Of a stretch of 7,093 nt of DNA, positions 1-6,283 are shown piece after piece. The notes under the pieces are model-generated. The model had not been told where the DNA came from, made no database searches, and was given only the letters and a program-made list of their open reading frames with translations. Within the stretch, counting starts at the first letter, position 1. Every line of letters starts with the position of its first letter. The position numbers were made by a program, and so were the translations under genes. Where the stretch lies: the NCBI GenBank assembly GCA_046496595.1, contig JAWOGU010000118.1:1-7093 (forward strand), given 5' to 3'. This DNA is from GCA-2746795 sp046496595 (GTDB lineage: Bacteria; Chloroflexota; Anaerolineae; Promineifilales; Promineifilaceae).

Positions 1-137
1 GGCCGTTGGTTCGGCTAAGGCCGTTGGTTCGGCTAAGGCCGTTGGTTCGGCTAAGGCCGTTGGTTCGGCTAAGGCCGTTGGTTCGGCTAAGGCCGTTGGT
101 TCGGCTAAGGCCGTTGGTTCGGCTAAGGCCGTTGGTT
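1..137. repeat. 18-bp tandem repeat, 7 perfect copies plus a partial eighth
   Basis: The unit GGCCGTTGGTTCGGCTAA starts at 1, 19, 37, 55, 73, 91 and 109 without a single mismatch. An eighth copy starting at 127 keeps only the first 11 bases before diverging into a hairpin element. The array continues to the left window edge, so its full size is unknown. Each unit junction contains CGGC-TAAG-GCCG, able to form a small 4-bp hairpin. The array lies beyond the terminator of the sigma factor gene, in what looks like intergenic DNA. The perfect identity of the copies suggests recent expansion or slippage. No function is visible. Confidence 0.97.
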
Positions 138-155
138 TCGACAGGCTCAACCAAC
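131..155. repeat. REP-like hairpin at the end of the tandem array
   Basis: GTTGGTT (131-137) and AACCAAC (149-155) are perfect inverted arms around the 11-nt loop TCGACAGGCTC. The pattern of a short variable stem around a TCGACARGCTC-type loop resembles short dispersed palindromes I associate with many bacterial genomes, but only one copy lies here, so dispersal cannot be shown. The left arm plus its upstream GGCC is also the first 11 bases of the tandem unit, which suggests that the array grew from this element. Confidence 0.55.
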
Positions 156-190
156 TCCGCCGCGATTTATCGAGAAGATACGTAATAGGC

Positions 191-227
191 AATAAAAAAG
201 CCCCCTCTAAAGTTTAGAGGGGGCTTT
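191..227 (-). terminator. Rho-independent terminator of the primary sigma factor gene
   Basis: A near-perfect inverted repeat pairs 197-211 (AAAGCCCCCTCTAAA) with 213-227, giving a GC-rich stem of about 12-13 bp once a small loop is allowed. Read on the minus strand, the stem is followed by CTTTTTTATT, a good U-tract. It begins 25 nt downstream of the sigma factor stop codon. On the plus strand the following sequence (CTTTGATTTGAT) is a poorer U-tract, so any bidirectional action would be weaker. Confidence 0.93.
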
Positions 228-251
228 GATTTGATAATCTTTACCAGACCG

Positions 252-1484
252 TTAATTGAGATATTGGCGTAAATGACCGGCAAAATTGGGGTGGCGTAAT
301 TTTCGTAGGGCCTCTTTTTCAAGCTGCCGAATACGCTCCCGCGACAGGCCAAACATTTCGCCGACTTCTTTCAGGGTACGCGATTCGCCATCCTGCAAGC
401 CATAACGCAGGCGCAAAATACGGGCTTCACGCGGGGTCAGTTGGTCGAGAATGTCACCCAGTTCTTCGGTAAGCATGTTGCTGGCTACCATTTCGGCCGG
501 CGGCGGCGCTTCAATGTCCTCGATGAAGTCACCCAGTTCGGCGTCAGACTCGTCCCCAACTGGTCGTTCTAAATGAACCGGCTGGCGGCTGGTGCGCAGC
601 ATCCACCGCACTCGTTCTGCGGGCAGCTCCATCGTGTGGGCGATTTCTTCGGCGGTTGGTTGACGCCCGTATTCCTGTTCCAGCTCTTGAGCCACCTGAT
701 ACAGTTTGCTAATACGACCGCCCAAATGCGCCGGAATACGAATCGTGCGGCCATGGTTGGCCAGGGCGCGGGTAACGGCCTGCCGAATCCACCAGGTGGC
801 ATAGGTGCTAAACCGGTTGCCCCGACGGTAGTCGTATTTTTCGACAGCTTTCATCAGGCCAACGTTACCTTCCTGAATGAGATCCAGGAATTGCAGCCCA
901 CGTCCACGATATTTTTTGGCGATGCTGACAACTAAGCGGGTATTGGCGCGAATCAGATGCGCCCGCGCCGCGTCGCCTATTTCCCGGATGTTGATTAATT
1001 CGTCGATGTCATCTTCTGTCAGGTTTTCTGCTGTGTCGAGGGTTTCTGCCGCAGCGCGGCCGGCTTCGATCTCCTTGGCAAGCTGTACTTCTTCGTCGGC
1101 GGTCAGCAAAGATTGCTGGCCCATTTCGCGAAAGTATAAGCCGACAGAATCATCAATAGGTACGTTGCTCAGATCAAACAAGGGGGCGGTGTGAGAGTTG
1201 AGAGAGCCATCTTCGAAAAGCGCCTCTACGTCTAAATCATCATCACTGAGGCTGACGTCTTCTTCCGCGCCTATGGCATTGCTGGCTTCTTCTTCGTTCT
1301 CGAAAATAGTGACGCCCATTGATTGGGCTTCTTCTAAAACTGTCTCCAGTAATACCAGGTTGTTCTCAACATTTGGCAGGGCTTTTAATATCTGGTCGTA
1401 AGTAATATACCCCTGCTCCATTCCTTCATTAAGCAATGCGTTAACCACTTCCATTTCGTCAAATGGACTACCTAAGTCACTCAA
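252..1484 (-). CDS. rpoD: Primary RNA polymerase sigma factor (sigma-70, RpoD/SigA type)
   Basis: This cytoplasmic factor of 410 residues directs RNA polymerase to housekeeping promoters. A short region 1.1-like N-terminus (about 10-60, with GYITYDQILKALP) leads into an acidic linker (61-95). Region 1.2 spans about 108-141 (DSVGLYFREMGQQSLLT). Region 2 spans about 173-246 and holds the core-binding signature DLIQEGNVGLMKAV (201-214) and the -10 recognition helix YATWWIRQAVTRAL (228-241). Region 3 covers about 250-325. Region 4 (about 335-405) has the helix-turn-helix LKEVGEMFGLSRERIRQLEK (371-390). All regions are present, and the length is typical of a compact primary sigma. The start is TTG at 1484, supported by AGGAG and AAGGA upstream; ATG at 1454 (residue 11) is the alternative. 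Its own promoter and a terminator suggest a single-gene transcript. Confidence 0.97.
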   Translation of the reverse strand: MSDLGSPFDEMEVVNALLNEGMEQGYITYDQILKALPNVENNLVLLETVLEEAQSMGVTIFENEEEASNAIGAEEDVSLSDDDLDVEALFEDGSLNSHTAPLFDLSNVPIDDSVGLYFREMGQQSLLTADEEVQLAKEIEAGRAAAETLDTAENLTEDDIDELINIREIGDAARAHLIRANTRLVVSIAKKYRGRGLQFLDLIQEGNVGLMKAVEKYDYRRGNRFSTYATWWIRQAVTRALANHGRTIRIPAHLGGRISKLYQVAQELEQEYGRQPTAEEIAHTMELPAERVRWMLRTSRQPVHLERPVGDESDAELGDFIEDIEAPPPAEMVASNMLTEELGDILDQLTPREARILRLRYGLQDGESRTLKEVGEMFGLSRERIRQLEKEALRKLRHPNFAGHLRQYLN

Positions 1485-1487
1485 GGT

Positions 1488-1500
1488 TCCTTATTCTCCT
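1488..1500 (-). promoter_or_regulatory. Ribosome binding site supporting the TTG start of rpoD
   Basis: On the minus strand AGGAG (1500-1496) lies 11 nt and AAGGA (1492-1488) lies 3 nt before the TTG codon at 1484. No comparable purine-rich motif precedes the in-frame ATG at 1454, so the TTG start is preferred, though not proven. Confidence 0.55.
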
Positions 1501-1569
1501 ATTTATGAATTTGTGCTCAGGTTGTGTGATATGACTCGCACCCAACTCTGCCTCTTCCTGCACCGAGGC

Positions 1570-1599
1570 AGTCTAGCATAATCGAAGCGCAAAAGTCAA
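1570..1599 (-). promoter_or_regulatory. Sigma-70-type promoter of rpoD
   Basis: On the minus strand, TTGACT (1599-1594; 5/6 match to the -35 consensus) is followed after 18 bp by TAGACT (1575-1570; 4/6 match to the -10 consensus). A TG sits one base before the -10 hexamer, as in extended -10 promoters. Transcription would start near 1563, leaving a leader of about 80 nt. A 7-bp inverted repeat, CTGCCTC (1548-1554) and GAGGCAG (1565-1571), overlaps the -10 edge and the start of the transcript. Confidence 0.7.
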
Positions 1600-1782
1600 G
1601 AGGTGGAGGCAGCCATATGCGCGTTAGATCTGCTGTTGGTTAGTGGGCAAAGCGCCGTAGATTTTGGGAAATGTCGGCTGCTCATCGGCCAAGGTGACAC
1701 ACACCTGTCAACGCTCGGTAGCGTCATGATTTAGGATATGCTTTCCAGTTAAGCAGGGGATGATTGGCAGGTGAACGTTATG
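1600..1782. other. Intergenic stretch between rpoD promoter and the RmlD-like gene
   Basis: I see no credible gene here. Two small inverted repeats lie side by side about 60-90 nt downstream of the RmlD-like stop codon: TGACA/TGTCA (1695-1699 and 1706-1710) and ACGCT/AGCGT around a CGGT loop (1711-1724). Neither is followed by a T-tract on either strand, so they are not convincing intrinsic terminators. They might protect a transcript 3' end. Confidence 0.4.
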
Positions 1783-2628
1783 TTAGCTGGCGGGGTGCGA
1801 CACGGCCGTTTTCAATACTTCATCCACGCCAGGTAAGGGAGTGCGCAGAACGGCCGTTGCCCGGCTGATGTCAAACGTTAAATCCAAAGGCCAGTTGGTC
1901 CCGGTTGACGGTCCGATAATGAGCGTTTCTCGCTGGGAGACATTCCACCAATCGAGCATCTTTAAACTGAATGCGGCGCGGGTCATCACCTGGCTGCCAG
2001 CCACATGCAAAACGCCGGTGTAGAAGTGAGCCGCCAGTTCCAGGCAGGCGCGGCTGAGGCTTTCAGCCCATACGGGATTGCGTATCTGGTTGTCGAACAA
2101 GGTCACAGGTTCCCCTTTTTGCAGGGCGGCTGCCATCCACTGCGTGCCATGATCCATTTTTTCCAGGCTGTATATCAAGGAGGTGCGCACAATGACGTGG
2201 TGGGGATGCTGTTGGATGATGGCTTCGGCTTCTGTTTTGGCGCGGCCATAGGCATTGACGGGGGTGGGAACGGCCGTTTCGTGATAAGGCGGCTCCAGCC
2301 CGCTAAAAACGCAGTCGGTGGAGAGGTGGATGAGGCGGGCGTTCACCTGGCGGGCGGCCTGGGTAACGTAGGCGGCGCCTTGCACAATCACATCGGCCAT
2401 ATCCGCGCCGCGATTAGAACCCGCTAAATGGATGATAACGTCTGGCTGGAAAGTGGTGACGAGCTGGGAAACGGCCGTTTCATCCTGCACATTCAGGCAG
2501 CGGCCCCCAGGTAAACCCAACGGATCATGCTGAAAAAACGTGTAGAGAACCTCAAAATCCGGCAGCGCCAGCGGTACCAGATGTCGCCCCAAATAGCTGC
2601 TGCCGCCCGTCACCAAAAGCCTCATCAT
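1783..2628 (-). CDS. NAD(P)-dependent sugar-nucleotide reductase, RmlD-like SDR
   Basis: This 281-residue cytoplasmic protein belongs to the extended short-chain dehydrogenases, closest in pattern to dTDP-4-dehydrorhamnose reductases (RmlD), which reduce a 4-keto sugar nucleotide. The N-terminal Rossmann motif reads TGGSSYLGRHL (7-17), with Ser11 where the family usually has the middle glycine. HLAG (67-70), STDCVFSG (103-110; compare STDYVFDG in RmlD) and the catalytic YGRAK (Tyr127, Lys131) follow in the expected order. RNPVWAESLS (183-192) matches the substrate-side segment. Its start overlaps the rnc stop (ATGA; a second ATG at 2625 overlaps by 1 nt), which indicates translational coupling. 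No other rhamnose genes are present, so the substrate is unknown, and a different sugar reductase activity is equally possible. Confidence 0.85.
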   Translation of the reverse strand: MMRLLVTGGSSYLGRHLVPLALPDFEVLYTFFQHDPLGLPGGRCLNVQDETAVSQLVTTFQPDVIIHLAGSNRGADMADVIVQGAAYVTQAARQVNARLIHLSTDCVFSGLEPPYHETAVPTPVNAYGRAKTEAEAIIQQHPHHVIVRTSLIYSLEKMDHGTQWMAAALQKGEPVTLFDNQIRNPVWAESLSRACLELAAHFYTGVLHVAGSQVMTRAAFSLKMLDWWNVSQRETLIIGPSTGTNWPLDLTFDISRATAVLRTPLPGVDEVLKTAVSHPAS

Positions 2629-3350
2629 ACGCCGTCACCCACACCCAAACCCATATCTTCCACCTCTTCGGCGCGCACCATAGCCTGCCTGGCAGCCGCC
2701 TGCGCCGCCGTTTGTTTACTGGGCCCTTCTCCGGTTCCCCACGCCTCATTCCCCACAAACACACCCACCGTAAACATCTTGGCGTGATCCGGTCCGGTGG
2801 TCGTCATCACTTCATAACGAGGCGTAACACCATACTGCGCCTGCGCCCAAACCTGGAATTCGCTTTTGGCGTCCTTATGCAGTTGGTCCGCCACAATCGC
2901 CTTGAGCGCCGGCTCAATCAGCGGCAGCAGCAGCTCCTTCACCTTTTCCAGTCCCTGGTCCAGATAAATCGCGCCGATTACCGCCTCAAACGTGGCGCAT
3001 AAAATCGGCGTGCGCTCCCGGCCGCCGCTTTCCGCCTCGCCATAACCCAACAACAGCGCTTCACCCAACGACCACACCCTGGCGAAATCTGCCAGCGTAT
3101 TGGCCCGCACCAACGCCGCCCGCAAACTGGTCAAATCGCCCTCGTCCATCTCCGGGAAACGGTGATAGAGATACGCGCCCACCCAAAAATCGAGCACCGC
3201 ATCCCCTAAAAACTCAAGGCGCTCGTTATCTTCCAGGCCGGCATCCGCATTCTCATTTAGATAAGAACGATGTGTCAAAGCGCGTATCAACACTGAACGG
3301 TCCCGAAATTGGAAACCCATTACTTCTTGCAGCGTGTCTATGTTTTCCAT
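2625..3350 (-). CDS. rnc: Ribonuclease III
   Basis: This endonuclease cuts double-stranded RNA in rRNA precursors and other structured transcripts and acts as a dimer. Its 241 residues comprise a catalytic domain (about 5-150) and a double-stranded RNA-binding domain (about 160-227). The signature NERLEFLGD (42-50) provides the metal-site acids Glu46 and Asp50. DEGDLTSLRA (69-78) is also conserved. In the second half of the active site, Glu122 is kept, but the aligned Asp (E. coli Asp114 in ILADTVE) is Ala119 here (ILCATFE). The binding domain ends in the expected GTGEGPSKQTAAQAAA motif (206-221). The gene starts 2 nt after the fabF stop and overlaps the RmlD-like start, so the three are probably co-transcribed. 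Confidence 0.96.
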   Translation of the reverse strand: MENIDTLQEVMGFQFRDRSVLIRALTHRSYLNENADAGLEDNERLEFLGDAVLDFWVGAYLYHRFPEMDEGDLTSLRAALVRANTLADFARVWSLGEALLLGYGEAESGGRERTPILCATFEAVIGAIYLDQGLEKVKELLLPLIEPALKAIVADQLHKDAKSEFQVWAQAQYGVTPRYEVMTTTGPDHAKMFTVGVFVGNEAWGTGEGPSKQTAAQAAARQAMVRAEEVEDMGLGVGDGV

Positions 3351-3352
3351 AC

Positions 3353-4603
3353 CTAAGTAGTAAATTCCTGAATAACAAGTACCGAATTGTGCCCGCCAAA
3401 GCCAAACGCATTGTTTAAGCAGACCTTTACCCTGGCGGCGCGCGCTTCATTAGGCACGTAATCCAAATCGCAAACCGGGTCCGGCGTGACATAGTTGATG
3501 GTGGGCGGCAGCATTTGATCCCGGATAGCCAGTGCGCAAAAAACGGTTTCAATCGCGCCGGTGGCGCCCATAATGTGGCCTGTCATCGATTTGGTGGAAC
3601 TCACAGCCACCTTATAGGCATCTTCGCCAAAGACTGATTTGATGGCGGCCGTTTCGGCGGCGTCGTTGAGCTGGGTGGCTGTGCCATGCGCGCTGATATA
3701 GTCCACATCGGCAGGATTTAACCCGGCATCGGCGAGAGCCAGACGAATGGCGCGCGCCGCACCCGCGCCGCCTTCGGCCGGGGCGGTAATGTGGTGTGCG
3801 TCGGTTGTCTGCCCATAGCCGGTCAGTTCCGCCAGGATGACAGCGCCGCGCGCCTGCGCCTGTTCCAGGCTTTCCAGCATTAACACCCCCGCCCCTTCAC
3901 CCACAATCAAACCATCCCGATTTTTGTCGAAGGGCTGCGGCGTTTCGGCGCTTTTGTTGGAAGTAGCGCCCGCCTGCTCAAAACCGGCCAACGCCACGTT
4001 GGTGATGATCGATTCGGAGCCGCCAGTGAGCGCAGCGTCGAGCAGCCCCCAGCGAATCAGGTGGTAGGCGTTGCCAATGGCGTCGTTACCGGAGGCGCAG
4101 GCCGTGACAATGGTATGAGATGGTCCCTGTATGCCGTGATCGATGGCGATCATGCCGGAGGCGCCGTTGGGCATGATCATGGTAATGGCAAATGGGCTGA
4201 CACGTCGCGCGCCTTTTTGAAACAGGACATGGTCTTGTTCGACGAGGGTGGCAACACCACCTACGCCTGTGCCCAGGACGACGCCAATGCGCTGGCGGTT
4301 ATCATCGGTAATTGGCAGGCGGGATTGGGCGACGGCTTCGTTGGCGGCTATGGCCGCGAACTGCTGGAAGCGATCCCGCCGCCTTGCTTCTTTGCGGCCT
4401 AAATAGAGGACGGCGTCGAATTCCTTAACTTCACACAAAGTGTTGACGTCGTGATCCCGTTTGTCTATCAAGGTGAAGGGACCAATGCCCGACTTGCCTG
4501 CCAGGATAGCGGTCCAGGTGTCGGGGGCAGAATGCCCCAATGGTGTTACCAGACCGGCGCCGGTGATGACAACCCGGCGTCTTTGCAAGTTTCCATCTTC
4601 CAT
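3353..4603 (-). CDS. fabF: 3-oxoacyl-[acyl-carrier-protein] synthase II (KAS II)
   Basis: FabF condenses malonyl-ACP with acyl-ACP in the elongation cycle of type II fatty acid synthesis in the cytoplasm. The 416-residue length is normal. The N-terminus has VVITGAGLVTPLG (11-23). The catalytic triad is clear: Cys169 in TACASGND, His306 in SAHGTAT and His343 in STKSMTGH, with Lys338 nearby. The C-terminal NNAFGFGGHN (397-406) is the glycine-rich loop, and its His405 favours FabF over FabB. ATG at 4603 follows GGAG by 5 nt, a good ribosome binding site. The gene is followed at once by rnc, as in many bacteria, but acpP, usually just upstream of fabF, is replaced by a 112-bp gap and an unrelated MazG-like gene. 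A polyketide-type KS is possible but less likely. Confidence 0.95.
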   Translation of the reverse strand: MEDGNLQRRRVVITGAGLVTPLGHSAPDTWTAILAGKSGIGPFTLIDKRDHDVNTLCEVKEFDAVLYLGRKEARRRDRFQQFAAIAANEAVAQSRLPITDDNRQRIGVVLGTGVGGVATLVEQDHVLFQKGARRVSPFAITMIMPNGASGMIAIDHGIQGPSHTIVTACASGNDAIGNAYHLIRWGLLDAALTGGSESIITNVALAGFEQAGATSNKSAETPQPFDKNRDGLIVGEGAGVLMLESLEQAQARGAVILAELTGYGQTTDAHHITAPAEGGAGAARAIRLALADAGLNPADVDYISAHGTATQLNDAAETAAIKSVFGEDAYKVAVSSTKSMTGHIMGATGAIETVFCALAIRDQMLPPTINYVTPDPVCDLDYVPNEARAARVKVCLNNAFGFGGHNSVLVIQEFTT

Positions 4604-4608
4604 ATTAT

Positions 4609-4612
4609 CTCC
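4609..4612 (-). promoter_or_regulatory. Ribosome binding site of fabF
   Basis: GGAG on the minus strand lies 5 nt before the ATG at 4603. It is one of the few clear Shine-Dalgarno sites in the window; most downstream genes appear to rely on coupling. Confidence 0.75.
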
Positions 4613-4646
4613 AACTTATTTAGGAATAGGAACAGAACAACTTGTG

Positions 4647-4685
4647 AAAGATTGAAGATAGGTCGAGCGCTAATCTTCAATCTTT
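4647..4685. other. AT-rich hairpin between the MazG-like gene and fabF
   Basis: AAAGATTGAAGAT (4647-4659) and ATCTTCAATCTTT (4673-4685) are perfect 13-bp inverted arms around a 13-nt loop. On the minus strand the stem is followed by CACAAG, so there is no U-tract and it is not a classic terminator for the upstream genes. On the plus strand AATTTTAG follows, a better but still modest tract, and no gene reads that way. It may attenuate or process the transcript between the moa genes and fabF. Confidence 0.5.
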
Positions 4686-4715
4686 AATTTTAGTTCCATT
4701 ATTAATTCCCATTCT

Positions 4716-5045
4716 TTAGATTGAGACTTGATTGTCTGCTGAACTGCCGATCTGGCCTGTGGTTTGCCAGCGCTGCTCATATTTGTCTAGAGATGCAGTG
4801 AAGGCGGTTTCTAGATCTACATTCGCGGATGCGGCTAGAAGACAAAGGCTGTAGAGGACATCCCCTAATTCACTTGTGAAATCGGGTGTGGTCTGAAACG
4901 GCCGTTCACCGTAATTTGTCCCTACAAGCACTGCCTTGGCTGCTTCACCGGGTTCGCTCATCAAGTCTAAAGCATAAACACTCGGTGGGCGGGAATAGTT
5001 GTGTTTTTGGGCAAATTCCAGCGCCCGCTGCTGCCAGTTTTGCAT
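4716..5045 (-). CDS. MazG-like nucleotide pyrophosphohydrolase
   Basis: This 109-residue all-alpha protein carries the metal-binding pattern of the MazG/iMazG/dUTPase-like superfamily: ExxE at EPGE (Glu31, Glu34) and ExxD at ELGD (Glu59, Asp62), followed by VLYSLCLLA and the C-terminal helix DKYEQR (87-92). Family members cleave a nucleoside triphosphate to the monophosphate and pyrophosphate, often for pool sanitation; the substrate here cannot be read from sequence. It is single-domain size, far shorter than the two-domain E. coli MazG. Its ATG lies 3 nt after the stop of the MoaD-MoaE gene with no clear Shine-Dalgarno site, which suggests coupling to the molybdopterin genes. Whether that link is functional is unknown. 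Confidence 0.82.
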   Translation of the reverse strand: MQNWQQRALEFAQKHNYSRPPSVYALDLMSEPGEAAKAVLVGTNYGERPFQTTPDFTSELGDVLYSLCLLAASANVDLETAFTASLDKYEQRWQTTGQIGSSADNQVSI

Positions 5046-5048
5046 GGT

Positions 5049-5765
5049 TTAGTTATCCGTTTCAGTGGGTTGATAGTGCCCTTCCACCCACACGCTTTGG
5101 TCCCTGCCGACCTCTTTTTTCCAGACCGGCACGATTTCTTTGAGGCGGTCAATGCCATAGCGGGCGGCTTCAAACACGCCCTGGTCGCGGTGACCGGCAG
5201 CGCAGGCCACGTAGGTAGTCACTTCGCCGATTTCCAGTTTGCCCAGGCGCTGTACGATGGCGATGCCTTTGACCTGCGGCCATTTGTACCAGATTTCGCG
5301 GGCGATTTGGGCCATTTTTAGCGCCGCCATTTCGGAGTAGGATTCATATTCCAGGTACTGTGTGGCCGCCGGTAAACCGTCGCGCCGGGTTTCGCCGCGC
5401 ACAAAGCCGGTGAAGCTGACAACGGCGCCGACATCGGGCTGGGCCAGAGCGCGGTGGATGGCGTTTTGATCGATGTGGTCTGTGGTAGTTGCGAAGTAGG
5501 TGGGATGGGGAAAGGCGCTGCTGCCGCCGCTAACCGGTGGAAAGAGGGCGATTTCGGCGCCTTCTTCGATTTCTGTTTCGGGGAAGGCGAAGGCTTTGTT
5601 GACGGCGACCAGCGTGGTGGGCAGCGACGGCTTGAGAGCGGGATAAGCTGTTTCAATAGCGGTCAGGAGGGTCTGCACGGTGATCGGAGGGTCTAGCTGA
5701 AGGTGAATGGTGTCTTGCCCGGCTCGATCTTTGAGGGTGGCAAATAATTTGATTTGTAGTTCCAT
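5049..5765 (-). CDS. moaD/moaE: MoaD-MoaE fusion, molybdopterin synthase
   Basis: The 238-residue protein fuses both subunits of molybdopterin synthase, which inserts two sulfurs into cyclic pyranopterin monophosphate. Residues 1-81 form a full MoaD ubiquitin-like domain ending in FPPVSGG, with Gly80-Gly81 at the position of the normal free C-terminus that is adenylated and thiocarboxylated. A short linker (SSAFPHP) leads to the MoaE domain (about 88-233), with VVSFTGFVRGE (115-125), LEYESYSEMA (138-147), the HRDQ segment (192-195), and Lys209 and Lys216 in DRLK and WKKE, matching E. coli MoaE Lys119 and Lys126. Because the Gly-Gly is internal, activity should need cleavage after Gly81, as reported for Mycobacterium tuberculosis MoaX, or help from separate subunits. 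It starts 6 nt after moaC. Confidence 0.94.
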   Translation of the reverse strand: MELQIKLFATLKDRAGQDTIHLQLDPPITVQTLLTAIETAYPALKPSLPTTLVAVNKAFAFPETEIEEGAEIALFPPVSGGSSAFPHPTYFATTTDHIDQNAIHRALAQPDVGAVVSFTGFVRGETRRDGLPAATQYLEYESYSEMAALKMAQIAREIWYKWPQVKGIAIVQRLGKLEIGEVTTYVACAAGHRDQGVFEAARYGIDRLKEIVPVWKKEVGRDQSVWVEGHYQPTETDN

Positions 5766-5771
5766 GTTGTT

Positions 5772-6254
5772 TTAATCTTCCACGTTGTAGACGCCGCTGC
5801 GGCCGCCTGATTTGTGGGCGAGGTGGATGTTGGTGAGGTGCATGGTGCGGTCTACGGCTTTGGCCATATCGTAAATGGTGAGGGCGGCGGTGGCAACGGC
5901 CGTTAACGCTTCCATTTCCACGCCGGTTTTGCCGGTGACGCGGGCCGTCGCTTCAATGTCCACCCGGCTTTCAGCCAGGTTGGGCGCGCAGACGACGTCA
6001 ATATGGGTCAGCATCAAGGGATGGCACAGGGGAATCAGATCGCTGGTGCGTTTGGCCGCCATGACGCCGGCCAACTGCGCTACCATGAAAACATCCCCTT
6101 TTTTGATGTTTCCTTCTATAATGAGCTGCAATGTCTGTGGCTGCATCACCACGCTGCCTCGCGCCACAGCCACGCGCTCCGTATCCGGTTTCAGACCAAC
6201 GTCTACCATTTTGGCCTGACCTTGTTCATCAAGATGGGTGAGTTTTTTGGACAT
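5772..6254 (-). CDS. moaC: Cyclic pyranopterin monophosphate synthase MoaC
   Basis: MoaC converts the GTP-derived 3',8-cyclo intermediate made by MoaA into cyclic pyranopterin monophosphate, the first stable precursor of molybdenum cofactor. The 160-residue length is standard. Conserved blocks appear in order: LTHLDEQGQAKMVDV (5-19), KGDVFMVAQLAGVMAAKRTS (52-71, Lys68), LIPLCHPL (73-80, His78), TGKTGVEMEALTAV (107-120), IYDMAKAVD (127-135, Asp129 and Lys132) and HKSGG (147-151). It is the first gene of the minus-strand series, followed by the MoaD-MoaE fusion. MoaA is not in the window. ATG at 6254 has no Shine-Dalgarno site but lies 8 nt after a perfect TATAAT, so a leaderless or near-leaderless message is likely. 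Confidence 0.97.
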   Translation of the reverse strand: MSKKLTHLDEQGQAKMVDVGLKPDTERVAVARGSVVMQPQTLQLIIEGNIKKGDVFMVAQLAGVMAAKRTSDLIPLCHPLMLTHIDVVCAPNLAESRVDIEATARVTGKTGVEMEALTAVATAALTIYDMAKAVDRTMHLTNIHLAHKSGGRSGVYNVED

Positions 6255-6260
6255 GCTTGG

Positions 6261-6270
6261 CTATTATAAA
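6261..6270 (-). promoter_or_regulatory. Divergent AT-rich -10 element between moaC and the PIG-L gene
   Basis: On the minus strand TATAAT (6268-6263) is a perfect -10 hexamer ending 8 nt before the moaC ATG; initiation 7 nt downstream would give a leader of about 2 nt. On the plus strand the overlapping TATTAT (6262-6267; 5/6 match) could serve the PIG-L gene. Neither side has a recognisable -35 at 16-18 bp; the TTGACC on the minus strand is only 2 bp from TATAAT and cannot act as its -35. Confidence 0.45.
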
Positions 6271-6283
6271 GGTCAACAGGTTT

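Noticed and set aside
1..137. CRISPR array
   Set aside because: The 18-bp units are directly contiguous, with no unique spacers between them.
2..217. Open plus-strand frame reading (AVGSAK)x7 then AVGFDRLNQ... to a stop at 215-217
   Set aside because: The frame is open mainly because the repeat unit is 18 bp. No start is visible in the window, and the frame runs through the stem of the sigma factor terminator. There is no independent sign of coding.
1617..1643. Mini-ORF MRVRSAVG after a GGTGGAGG motif on the plus strand
   Set aside because: It has only eight codons and no promoter or downstream gene on that strand, so the purine-rich stretch is probably chance.
1695..1724. Paired small hairpins as a terminator for the RmlD-like gene
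   Set aside because: The stems are only 5 bp and no T-tract follows on either strand.
2005..2427. 140-codon plus-strand open frame opposite the RmlD-like gene
   Set aside because: It is antisense to a well-supported reductase with conserved motifs, has no family resemblance, and is typical of shadow frames in GC-rich coding sequence.
5318..5656. 112-codon minus-strand frame inside the MoaD-MoaE gene
   Set aside because: It overlaps the fusion in another frame, has low-complexity Pro/Ser-rich composition, and lacks recognisable motifs.
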